The position numbers and the translations under genes are program-made. A stretch of DNA of 45,493 nt, taken from positions 1 to 45,493 of the forward strand of contig JAFTEU010000124.1 of the NCBI GenBank assembly GCA_017453505.1. The letters run 5' to 3'. This document shows positions 17,727-25,676 of the stretch, one piece after another; position 1 is the first letter of the stretch, and each line of letters starts with the position of its first letter. The notes beneath the pieces are model-generated. The model did no database searches, was not told where the DNA came from, and saw nothing but the letters and a program-made list of their open reading frames with translations. Source of the stretch: Muribaculaceae bacterium. Its GTDB lineage: Bacteria; Bacteroidota; Bacteroidia; Bacteroidales; Muribaculaceae.

Positions 17727-18698
17727 CTATAGCGCCAGCCTCATACCGATGAGGTCGCCCCGCAATGTGGGCGCAAAGTGGAACCGCTCACTCGTCCGGC
17801 AATACCTGCTCTCTCCGCTCCAGCCTCCGCCGCGCAGCACCTTGCTCTTTCCCGTCGCTGGCCCGGATGGATTAACTTGTTCTTGGCTATCATAGGGGGC
17901 GAACCAGTCTTGGCACCATTCCCACACGTTGCCGCTCATGTCGAGAATGCCTAGTTCGTTGGGGGCAAGTGTGCCGACGGGATGCGTTGTGCAATCGCCG
18001 CCCTTGATGTTATATCCCCACCAGGCCACTCGGTCGATATCATCGCTGCCGGCATACGGGTAGTCCTTGCTCTTGCTTCCGCCACGGGCAGCGAATTCCC
18101 ACTCGGCTTCGGAGGGCAGGCGGAACCGCTTGCCTGTCATGGCATTGAGCCTTGTGATAAACTGCTGGCAGTCGTTCCAGTTGACTCCTTCCACAGGACG
18201 CTTCAGGTTGCCGGTGAATCGGCTAGGATTGTTGCCCATCACGGCTTGCCACAGTTCTTGCGTCACCTCGGTTTCACCGATGGTGAAATCAGGCACAGTC
18301 ACTTTGTGGACGGGGGTTTCCCATTGGGACGCATTGCCATCGGTGCTTCCCATCCAGTAGGTTCCTCCTGCTACACGCACCATCCTGACCTTCACAGTGG
18401 ATGTTACGTCAACGATGACGATGTCATACTGCGGCCCTCGCAGCAGGATATCGATCAGCGATGCCAGGTCGTCGATGGTCACATGACCGTCATTGTCGAT
18501 GTCTGCGGCAGCGACATTGACTTGGTTCGGCCTCTCGGTCAGCAGGTAATCGATGAGAACCGCCACATCATCAATACTCACGCTGCCATCATTGTTTACG
18601 TCACCTTGTTGGATTTGAGCCTGCATGCTCAGTGAGCCAAGCAGTAGCCACATCAGTAGTGTAGCAGTTCTCAATAAAAAATGAATATAATTCTTCAT
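17727..18698 (-). CDS. secreted FGE/SUMF1-like protein with N-terminal dockerin-like pair
   Basis: A 323-residue exported protein. After the signal peptide (about 1-27) come two dockerin-like repeats at residues 32-88 (DVNNDGSVSIDD and DIDNDGHVTIDD, each with a leucine-rich helix). From about residue 105 a formylglycine-generating-enzyme-type fold follows, with TYWMGST, ETEVTQELWQAVMG, FRLPSEAEWEFAARGG, DMSGNVWEWCQDWF and VLRGGGW. The first of the paired active-site cysteines of true FGE appears to be missing: the C-terminal segment reads SGESRYCRTSERF. It is therefore more likely a binding or structural member of the family. It is the last gene of a three-gene operon with the C10 peptidase at 20967 and the subtilisin. 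Confidence 0.85.
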   Translation of the reverse strand: MKNYIHFLLRTATLLMWLLLGSLSMQAQIQQGDVNNDGSVSIDDVAVLIDYLLTERPNQVNVAAADIDNDGHVTIDDLASLIDILLRGPQYDIVIVDVTSTVKVRMVRVAGGTYWMGSTDGNASQWETPVHKVTVPDFTIGETEVTQELWQAVMGNNPSRFTGNLKRPVEGVNWNDCQQFITRLNAMTGKRFRLPSEAEWEFAARGGSKSKDYPYAGSDDIDRVAWWGYNIKGGDCTTHPVGTLAPNELGILDMSGNVWEWCQDWFAPYDSQEQVNPSGPATGKSKVLRGGGWSGESRYCRTSERFHFAPTLRGDLIGMRLAL

Positions 18699-18736
18699 GT
18701 CCTTGCTTGATATAGAATTTCACACGCTAACTATTC

Positions 18737-20932
18737 TCATAGCCTGATGAGGGTCGATCCCGTAGTCGAGGCCTTGCCGGTCGTCACTTGCACTGCATAG
18801 ATTCCTTGGGGCAGTTCCGAGAGGTCAACAACAGCGTGACTGCTGCCGATGGTGGCCGTCAGCACCTGTTCGCCGCTGGTCGAGAAGACGGTAACCGTGG
18901 CAGTTGATGCCTCGTCGCGCTCCACGGTGAGCTGTGTGCCAGTCAACGTGATTCTAGCAGCCTCGGGCTGATGGAGCGACAATTCAGTGATATTGGACAT
19001 CTCCAGCACATAGAGCAACCCCTGGTAAACATCAATCTGGCCGTGGCCGTAGATGTTGTTGGGATAGCTCATGTCCTGTTCGGGATGGGTGCTGGTGTGG
19101 GCGATCACGTCAAGCACATCCTCGGGTGTAAGTGTCGGGTCGGCTTCCAGCCACAGTGCCACGGCTCCGGCTACCACAGGCGATGCCATGCTCGTGCCTG
19201 TCTGTGCCATGAAGTAGTAGTCCTTGCCGTTATAGGTTACCTTGTCGGTGATATTGGCGCGCTCGCTCTCAAAGTCGTCGTAGAAGCTGTTATAGGCGGC
19301 CTTGATGTTCATGCCGGGGGCCACCACATCGGGCTTGATGACACCGTCAAATGTGGGACCGCGCGACGAGAATTGCGTGATGTGGCCGTTCTGGTCGGGT
19401 GCAAAGCTCACCATGCTGGTGTTGGTGTTACCCTCAATATTGGTAAACGTGGTCTTGTAGCCCGTGGCACCCACGGCGATCACGCGGTCGAGCACGGCAG
19501 GCCAGCACACGGTATAGTCGCGGTCGGTGTGGCAATAGGCAGGAGCCCCGCTCACGTTGACAAACGGGCAATACATCAAGTCGGTATAGAGCCATGCGGG
19601 CTCGTCGCTGCTGAGGAGACAGACAGCGCCACACAGCAGCAGGTATCCGATGTTGGGCATGTCGCCCTTGATGTGATAAACCTTGCCTCTAGGGTCAGGA
19701 TAGTCGTTGCGGTAGATGTGCAGAGCCACGGAACCCATCGACACGTTCACCGTCAGGTGGCATGTGTCGCCCTGCAGGCTGTCGATGCTGTCGGTGTCGA
19801 AGGTGATCGTCCCCTCGATGTTGCCGCCCATGAGCTTCATTCCCAGGAAGTCGAACCTCACCTGTTGGTTGCCAGGGGTGACGATGTCCATGTCGATGAG
19901 GCCGCCACCGCCCAGACCATTGATGATGCCCACACCTGCGGCGGGATCACTGGCCAGCTTATGCATGTGGGCAGCGTTGGTGCCGAAGTTGCCTGCCGCG
20001 GCCACAATGATGCGTCCCGGGCCGACGAGCTGCTCGAGAGCCTCGCCCTCGAGGATGCGTTGCCGCGTGAGCGTGATACTCTCACAGCTGCTCAGGTTGA
20101 TCACGCAGGGCTTGTTGTCGAGCGCCGCGCGGTCAAAGATGTACTTGAAGCCCAGTACCGCCGTGGCCGATGTATGCTCATCGGGGTTCTCAAAGTCTCT
20201 CCTGTAGGAGTTGAAGTCGGCCAGATAGATGTCGCTCTCGGGTGCCATGCCCTGGAACTTGCCATCAACGGCACTGCCTGCCATGGTGCCCAGCACGTGT
20301 GTGCCGTGGGTGTGGCTGTTGGTGTGCTGCGAGTGGCCGTAAGCGGCGATTTCCTCGGCCGTTTCCAGTGCGTGGCCGAGTGTGCCGTCGTCATTGGGCC
20401 ACAGGAAGTCGTAGTAATACTTGACACGCGTCTGGCCGTCGCCATCAAGGAACGACGGATGAGTGAAGTCAAAGCCGATGTCAAATACACCCGCAGCCAC
20501 ACCCTTGCCCGTGAAGGCTTGTGGCAGTCCAGTGCCTTGATAGACTCTGGTAGCATCAATCTGGCCAGGTGTAACGTCCATCGCAGGTTGTGGCATGCGT
20601 TCTGCCTCGATGCGCTCGATGCGCGAGTCCATCGATAAGGCAGCAACACTCGTCACAGGGATGTCGACGATGTAGATGCGGCCGACGCGGTCAATCACAC
20701 GGCAGCCATAGGTCTCAAGCAGGGCAGGACTCTGACCACTGTCCTGAAACGTCAGCAACGCCATGAAGTGTTTCTCTTGACGGGAAGCCCCGTTGATGGA
20801 ATTACCAGTTGCCCTGGCCCGGTTGCAGATGTCGATGACACCTGTCGAGACCCGGTGCGGATTAATTGTTTGCTGGGCCGCCAGTGGCAAGGCCAGCAGC
20901 AACAATAGCATGAGAATTGTTGTCTTTTTCAT
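18737..20932 (-). CDS. secreted subtilisin-like serine protease (S8) with a T9SS-type C-terminal domain
   Basis: A 731-residue exported protease. The start is the ATG at 20932 (MKKTTILMLL, a clean signal peptide); a longer frame merely overlaps the dockerin end of the upstream gene. The triad is intact: Asp151 in GVFDIGFDFTHP, His209 in HTHGTHVLGTMAGS and Ser581 in GTSMASPVVAG; Asn315 in AAAGNFG is the oxyanion-hole residue. An insert of about 200 residues separates the last two regions. The final 75 residues (TVTVFSTSGEQVL then LPQGIYAVQVTTGK) resemble the type A C-terminal sorting domain of the type IX secretion system. Unlike its neighbours it has no dockerin module. It lies 34 bases after one C10 gene and 38 bases before the FGE-like gene. 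Confidence 0.9.
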   Translation of the reverse strand: MKKTTILMLLLLLALPLAAQQTINPHRVSTGVIDICNRARATGNSINGASRQEKHFMALLTFQDSGQSPALLETYGCRVIDRVGRIYIVDIPVTSVAALSMDSRIERIEAERMPQPAMDVTPGQIDATRVYQGTGLPQAFTGKGVAAGVFDIGFDFTHPSFLDGDGQTRVKYYYDFLWPNDDGTLGHALETAEEIAAYGHSQHTNSHTHGTHVLGTMAGSAVDGKFQGMAPESDIYLADFNSYRRDFENPDEHTSATAVLGFKYIFDRAALDNKPCVINLSSCESITLTRQRILEGEALEQLVGPGRIIVAAAGNFGTNAAHMHKLASDPAAGVGIINGLGGGGLIDMDIVTPGNQQVRFDFLGMKLMGGNIEGTITFDTDSIDSLQGDTCHLTVNVSMGSVALHIYRNDYPDPRGKVYHIKGDMPNIGYLLLCGAVCLLSSDEPAWLYTDLMYCPFVNVSGAPAYCHTDRDYTVCWPAVLDRVIAVGATGYKTTFTNIEGNTNTSMVSFAPDQNGHITQFSSRGPTFDGVIKPDVVAPGMNIKAAYNSFYDDFESERANITDKVTYNGKDYYFMAQTGTSMASPVVAGAVALWLEADPTLTPEDVLDVIAHTSTHPEQDMSYPNNIYGHGQIDVYQGLLYVLEMSNITELSLHQPEAARITLTGTQLTVERDEASTATVTVFSTSGEQVLTATIGSSHAVVDLSELPQGIYAVQVTTGKASTTGSTLIRL

Positions 20933-20966
20933 AATCTTCTTATTAAAGTGATGGTGGTTTACTGAA

Positions 20967-22292
20967 TCATGTGTTGGGACCATGTAGCAGCTGGTCGATG
21001 AGTGCTGCCACATCGTCAATGCTGACATTGCCGTCGCCATCCACGTCGCTCCCAGGTGTGCTCTCGCCATTGCCCAACAGCAGGTCGATGAGGGCGGCCA
21101 CATCGTCGATGCTTATAATCCCGTCGCCGTTCACATCGCCGGCGATGAATTGTTGCATGCCGGGTACAAAGCCCAGCACCATGTCTTGATAGGCATTGAA
21201 CTGCAGGCCGCGCACGTCGAGTAGAGCGATGTCATAGTAGCCGTCATGGTTGCCGTACCATCCCCAATTCACGTGCACCAATCCCTGCTCGTCGTAGCCA
21301 TCGATGATAAATGAGTGGCCAGCGACACCCAGTCCGCCCTGGTTGGGGTTGAAGTTCATGTGGACACCCTGGTAATACAGCGGATGGCCCTGGCTCAGTT
21401 CTTGATAGACCATGTCCATCCACGATGGTTCGTCATACTGGTTGCGCGCCACGATGTGGGCATCCTTGCTGTAGCCTAAAATCTGTTGTGCTCCGTATAG
21501 TGCAGAGATGTTGCTCGATCCCGACTCATCGGCACCGTAGGTCATCTGGCTGATGAGGCCGCAGTGGTAACTCAGCAAGGCAACGGCGCGTCCCTGAATC
21601 TCGGTATACTCGCCCTCATAGTCCTCCAGCATGTTGTCCCAGTCATAGGTGGCATCAAAGTTTGCCGTGGCACCCTGGTTGCCGATCATGAAATCGCAAG
21701 TCGCTGCCGCATGGGCCGGATAGCGGTAATAGTATGCGATTTGGGCCAATGCCGTCGCTACGCAGCCCACAGCGCAGTGGGCCTCGTCGGGGCGGTAGTC
21801 GCTGCAGATTTCGCCATCGGCAGTGGGACACCAGTTGGAAAACGGGGCATCCTGGCCCCACCGGGTCTTGATTAATGCCTCGACGTGGCTCGGGTACTTG
21901 GAGGGGTCGGGCAGGGTAGTGGTGAATGCTTTGTCCTGTTGCATGAGAAGGCGTGACACCTCCTCAATGCTGGCGCAATACCATTCAAAGCCAGGATTAG
22001 CGCCACGTCTGCTCTCAAGAGGGGTATCACTGACCGCCAGCACTGCAGGCAGACGGTCGTCGGCGGCGATCATGGCGAAGCCGCCACCCATGGGGTCGCC
22101 ATAGATGCTGTAGGCAGCGCTTGACCGCAAGACTTGGATGCCGTTAGCCGCACTGAGCCTGTGGCCGTGAGTCATGAGTGCTCCGATGGCGGCTTTTCTC
22201 ATGGCTCGCTTGTCACGTTGCCCGCTCCAAGCAGGCATCGCAACGGCTACAGCCATGAGAAGGATAGTTGTAATTCGTTGAATTCTATACAT
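20967..22292 (-). CDS. secreted C10 cysteine peptidase with C-terminal dockerin-like pair
   Basis: A 441-residue exported peptidase, first gene of an operon with the subtilisin and the FGE-like protein. A signal peptide covers residues 1-23 and a Spi-type prodomain follows (GGGFAMIAADDRLPAVLAVS). The catalytic residues are Cys177 in CAVGCVATALAQ, His326 in AGHSFIIDGYDE and Asn342-Trp343 in VHVNWGWYG. The dockerin-like pair occupies residues 385-441, with loops DVNGDGIISIDD and DVDGDGNVSIDD. The prodomain is more divergent than in the other four copies, so the substrate or activation step may differ. Confidence 0.9.
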   Translation of the reverse strand: MYRIQRITTILLMAVAVAMPAWSGQRDKRAMRKAAIGALMTHGHRLSAANGIQVLRSSAAYSIYGDPMGGGFAMIAADDRLPAVLAVSDTPLESRRGANPGFEWYCASIEEVSRLLMQQDKAFTTTLPDPSKYPSHVEALIKTRWGQDAPFSNWCPTADGEICSDYRPDEAHCAVGCVATALAQIAYYYRYPAHAAATCDFMIGNQGATANFDATYDWDNMLEDYEGEYTEIQGRAVALLSYHCGLISQMTYGADESGSSNISALYGAQQILGYSKDAHIVARNQYDEPSWMDMVYQELSQGHPLYYQGVHMNFNPNQGGLGVAGHSFIIDGYDEQGLVHVNWGWYGNHDGYYDIALLDVRGLQFNAYQDMVLGFVPGMQQFIAGDVNGDGIISIDDVAALIDLLLGNGESTPGSDVDGDGNVSIDDVAALIDQLLHGPNT

Positions 22293-22445
22293 AGTTGTCA
22301 GGCTTACTTAAGTTTCGCAAGTAGATAACTTGCTCAATGTTTCATGTTTAAATGTTAAAGAGTTGTCTCTTAAAAAACTGAAAAAATCTGGCAAAAGCCA
22401 TCATCTGGCATTTCAAAGTCCATCTTTAACCGTTAACCTTTATCC

Positions 22446-22476
22446 TCAAGTTTCTAAAGTCACTTTAGAAACTTGA
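22446..22476. repeat. palindromic repeat, copy 1 (also terminator-like)
   Basis: Perfect 15-base arms (22446-22460 and 22462-22476) around a single C. It lies 8 bases after the stop of the C10 gene ending at 22484. On the minus strand it continues into short G-rich tandem units (GGATAAA, GGTTAAC, GGTTAAA). The arm sequence is related to the palindrome at 43760-43799. It could act as a terminator but has no T-run. Confidence 0.7.
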
Positions 22477-22483
22477 AAATCCT

Positions 22484-23893
22484 TTAATCTGCATGGAGCA
22501 ACAGGTCGATGAGCGAACTCACATCACCGATGGTTACCTCGCCGTCCTCGTCGACATCGGCGCTGGGGTGCCCTGTCGTTTCACCACGTAGCAGCAGGTC
22601 GATCAAGGCACTCGCGTCATTGATGCTGACCTCGCCGTCCTCGTCCACATCGCCTAGCAGCAGGGGCTTGTCAGGAATGACAAGCACACATTCCTGGTAA
22701 TAGTCAAAGTCATATTCGCTCGGGTCGAGCGCGCTGCTCATGAAGTAACCGTCATACTTGCCAGCCCAGCCCCAGTTGACGTGGAAGCGTCCCTGGCTGT
22801 CATAGCCGTCGATGACAAAGGCGTGTCCACCTGCGTAGCCGTAGCCGCTATAAATGAGCGGATGACCGGCATCCAAGTCGGCCCGCAGAGCCGCATCCCA
22901 GTCACCCGCATACTCATCGCGTGAACGGTACTCGGTCCGGTAACCGAAGAATTCCTCCAGCGCCAGTTTGATATAGCCAGTGGCCGAGGCGCTGCCCTCG
23001 GCACCATAGCTCATCCTTACTGAGATGCCCACGTCGCTCATGAGCTTGGCAACCGCATTGCCGTAGATGCCATCAGGGTCGGGAATCGTGTCGCCATGGT
23101 CATCAATGATGTGAATCACGACATGCCCGTTCTCGTCCAGGTAGCCATGAGAATTCTTGTCGGCATAGAGGTAAATGTCCCTCATCAGGTCCCACTGATA
23201 GACTGACTGTGAGAAATCGGCGCTCAAGGTGACCTCGCGGCTGTCGGCGTAAGGCAGGTTTGGGTTATAAAATGTCACATAAGTTGTATAGCTGAAGCTC
23301 CCTGTGCCTTGCTTGGGCCACTCATAGTAGTTCATGACTTGGGCGGTGGAGGTGGCAGCACAGCCAGTACATGCATGACCACCATAGATCAGGTGCGGAT
23401 CATCGCCGGATGGAGCCTCGGGGCACAAGTCATTGTATGGACGGCATTGGTGCCACCGCGTGGTGAGCAATGGAGCGACGCTCGTGCTCAACTGCCTTGC
23501 GGTCAATGGTTGTGCTTCAGGATGATTGCGCAGGAAATCGACTTGACGTTGCAGATCGGCCAGCCATGCTGTGAGTGCCTCGGGCATGTCGTCAGGATTA
23601 AAGGTGCCGCTCATGCTGTAGCCGCACACCGGTTCCAGACGGTCATCGCCACTGACGATGATGAAGCCGGCATCCTGCCTCTGGTTGAACACGTAATAGT
23701 CGGGCAGGCCATCGGGCGAAAGTCCTTGATGAGTCAGTGCCAGACTTGACGTGGCGGCTTTGTTGAATGTGCCGCTGGATTGACTGACAAAACGCTGTGC
23801 AATAGCTTGTGCCTCCCGCGGGGTGATGGGTGCTGCCAGCAGCATTGTTGCCGTCAGGGCAAGTGACATGAGTGAAGAAGTGAATCGTTTCAT
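22484..23893 (-). CDS. secreted C10 cysteine peptidase with C-terminal dockerin-like pair
   Basis: A 469-residue exported peptidase. The start is set at the ATG at 23893, which gives the signal peptide MKRFTSSLMSLALTATMLLA; the 48-codon longer frame has no signal features. The Spi-type prodomain spans about residues 25-130. Catalytic residues are Cys178 in ACTGCAATSTAQ, His357 in GGHAFVIDGYD and Asn373-Trp374 in FHVNWGWAG. The dockerin-like pair is at 413-469 (DVDEDGEVSIND and DVDEDGEVTIGD). This pair and its linker (GETTGHPSADV) are nearly the same as those of the unrelated protein at 27602-29356. A near-perfect promoter lies 115-145 bases upstream. Confidence 0.9.
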   Translation of the reverse strand: MKRFTSSLMSLALTATMLLAAPITPREAQAIAQRFVSQSSGTFNKAATSSLALTHQGLSPDGLPDYYVFNQRQDAGFIIVSGDDRLEPVCGYSMSGTFNPDDMPEALTAWLADLQRQVDFLRNHPEAQPLTARQLSTSVAPLLTTRWHQCRPYNDLCPEAPSGDDPHLIYGGHACTGCAATSTAQVMNYYEWPKQGTGSFSYTTYVTFYNPNLPYADSREVTLSADFSQSVYQWDLMRDIYLYADKNSHGYLDENGHVVIHIIDDHGDTIPDPDGIYGNAVAKLMSDVGISVRMSYGAEGSASATGYIKLALEEFFGYRTEYRSRDEYAGDWDAALRADLDAGHPLIYSGYGYAGGHAFVIDGYDSQGRFHVNWGWAGKYDGYFMSSALDPSEYDFDYYQECVLVIPDKPLLLGDVDEDGEVSINDASALIDLLLRGETTGHPSADVDEDGEVTIGDVSSLIDLLLHAD

Positions 23894-24006
23894 AGATAAA
23901 GAGACATTAATTTTAGTGAATAAACAAGATATTTGTGGTAGTTGTGTCCTGGTTACAGATTGAAACTGGCTGTTTGCCGCCTCAAGGTTCTGGAACCAGC
24001 TCGCTA

Positions 24007-24038
24007 CAAATATAAAATTTAGAGTTGAGTTGTACAAA
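24007..24038 (-). promoter_or_regulatory. promoter of the C10 gene at 22484-23893
   Basis: Minus-strand TTTG (24038-24035), a 20-base spacer and TATATTTG (24014-24007) match the consensus exactly. Confidence 0.8.
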
Positions 24039-24164
24039 TTTCTTGAGTGAAAATCTCGGGAAACGACCGTTTATTTATGTAAAAATAATAAATATAAGGT
24101 GTTTATTCACCATGCCCGTAGGGTAAGGGTTTGCATTACAGTTTGATTACGATTTGTAATAATT

Positions 24165-24201
24165 ATTGAGGCGAAATGGTAAATCCCCATTCCGCCTCAA
24201 T
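24165..24201 (-). terminator. terminator after the C10 gene ending at 24236
   Basis: Fifteen-base arms with one mismatch (ATTGAGGCGAAATGG against CCATTCCGCCTCAAT) enclose a seven-base loop, 34 bases after the stop codon. Confidence 0.7.
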
Positions 24202-24235
24202 CATGTCAACTTGTTGTTGAGATATGTTCTTCTAA

Positions 24236-25627
24236 TTATTCTCCGCTTAGCAACTTGTCGATGAGGGCCGTCACGTCATCAATCGAGATGTTGCCGCTAC
24301 CATCCACGTCGGCGGCTGCGAGATCAACGCCAGTGGCATTCTGCGAGAGCAGATAATCGATCAGAGCCGTCACGTCATCGATGTTGACGTTGCCGTCCAT
24401 GTTGACATCACCGATAAGAACAGTTACAGGGGGCTGCCAGCCCTCGGGCGGCTGGATGCCGATGAGCATCTCATGGCCTGAGTTGAAGCGCAGGTAGTCA
24501 CCCTCGCGGTGGGTCATGTTCAGAGCAGTCGATACATACCAGCCGTCGCATGTGCCATACCAGCCGAAGTTGTAGTGGAACTTGCCCTCGGCATTGTAAC
24601 CGTCGCAGATGAAGGCATGGCCGCCGCCACCAGCAACATCGTTGGCAGCGTAGAGGATAGGACGACCTGCGTCAAGTTCGGTCTTCATCATGGCTTCCCA
24701 CTGGGCGGTGGTGTAACTGCTGCTGTACCAGCCGCTTTTCTGGACATACTGGGCGCTGCTGCGATAGCCGAAGGCCTTCATCGCAGCCAGCTGGTCGCTG
24801 GTGTAGGCACCACTGCCTTCAGGACTGTAGCCCATCTCGACAGCCTGACCGCAATAACGGCCCAACTTGGCTACCTCTTGGGCCTGGGCATCGGTATAGG
24901 TATCTTGAACGAGCTGGCTGTTGTCCCAGTCCCAGTGGCAATAGCTGGGAATCATCAGGCTGTAGTCAAATGTGGTGGCAGGCAAGGCCTGAACGGTCTT
25001 GCGGATGCTTGAGCAATAGTAGGATGAAACCCCGCTGCAGCTCTCGGGATACTGCCAGTACTTCATCACCTGGGCCATCGCGGTGGCCACACAGCCCACG
25101 ACGCAATATTGATTGTTGTAGACGGGGCACTGCCAGTCGTAGGGGGCTTCCTGGCCCCAATTGGTCTTGATCAAAGGATCCACGCCTGTTGTCGCTTTGA
25201 ACGACTGAGGGGCGGGAACCAGGTCATCACCCTCATAGGTCTGCAGGTATTCAATTTCGGCTTTAAAACCATTGAGCAAGCCTTGCAGGCCATAGGGCAA
25301 GCGGTTGAAGTCCAACTGGCCCTTGTCACTGTAGCCCAGTACCTGGGGTGCGCGGTCCTCGCCGGCGATGATGATAAAGCCGCCGCCTTTCAGGTTGAAG
25401 GCATAGTAGTCGTTGGCACCGGCAACCGTGCTCGAGGCCTCTGTGTGGATGAGCCGCAAGTCGGCAGTAGCAGGGGCTCGGAAAGTACCCTTGGCGGCTT
25501 GATTGTGGATGAAATTGCCTGCCGCGATGCGTGCGGCATTGGCATCAATGTTTCCGGCACTGGCCGTGAGTGTGGCCATCGCCAGTGATGCAAGCATCAT
25601 TGAACTTAGGAGATTTTTCATTTTCAT
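24236..25627 (-). CDS. secreted C10 cysteine peptidase with dockerin-like pair (tandem paralogue A)
   Basis: A 463-residue exported peptidase: signal peptide 1-24, Spi-type prodomain about 26-132 (GGGFIIIAGEDRAPQVLGYS), then the C10 domain with Cys179 in CVVGCVATAMAQ and His337 in GGHAFICDGYN. The usual Asn-Trp pair reads Asn353-Phe354 (HYNFGWYG). The dockerin-like pair is at 406-463; the second loop reads DVDGSGNISIDD, with Ser replacing the third acidic ligand. It is very similar over prodomain and catalytic domain to the next gene upstream (25677-27338), from which it is separated by 49 bases, so the two are a tandem duplication in one transcript. Confidence 0.9.
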   Translation of the reverse strand: MKMKNLLSSMMLASLAMATLTASAGNIDANAARIAAGNFIHNQAAKGTFRAPATADLRLIHTEASSTVAGANDYYAFNLKGGGFIIIAGEDRAPQVLGYSDKGQLDFNRLPYGLQGLLNGFKAEIEYLQTYEGDDLVPAPQSFKATTGVDPLIKTNWGQEAPYDWQCPVYNNQYCVVGCVATAMAQVMKYWQYPESCSGVSSYYCSSIRKTVQALPATTFDYSLMIPSYCHWDWDNSQLVQDTYTDAQAQEVAKLGRYCGQAVEMGYSPEGSGAYTSDQLAAMKAFGYRSSAQYVQKSGWYSSSYTTAQWEAMMKTELDAGRPILYAANDVAGGGGHAFICDGYNAEGKFHYNFGWYGTCDGWYVSTALNMTHREGDYLRFNSGHEMLIGIQPPEGWQPPVTVLIGDVNMDGNVNIDDVTALIDYLLSQNATGVDLAAADVDGSGNISIDDVTALIDKLLSGE

Positions 25628-25676
25628 AGTTTGAAGTAGTTTTAAATGATTATTTTATGTTAATGGATGTGTTTAC

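Larger units (their letters stand above)
23894..24235. other. intergenic region with a promoter and a terminator
   Basis: This 342-base gap contains no coding frame of note. It carries the promoter of the downstream C10 gene (24007-24038) with a leader of about 105 bases, and the terminator of the upstream C10 gene (24165-24201). The rest is AT-rich and shows nothing else. Confidence 0.7.

Noticed and set aside
18971-20638. Long plus-strand open frame of 555 codons opposite the subtilisin gene
   Set aside because: It is the antisense shadow of a clear protease gene with intact catalytic motifs; its translation is Val/His/Gly-rich without domains.
20933-21103. 57-codon N-terminal extension of the subtilisin
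   Set aside because: It is another frame of the upstream dockerin region and has no signal peptide, whereas MKKTTILM at 20932 gives a normal one.
23894-24037. 48-codon N-terminal extension of the C10 peptidase
   Set aside because: It overlaps the predicted promoter and leader; the ATG at 23893 starts a clean signal peptide.
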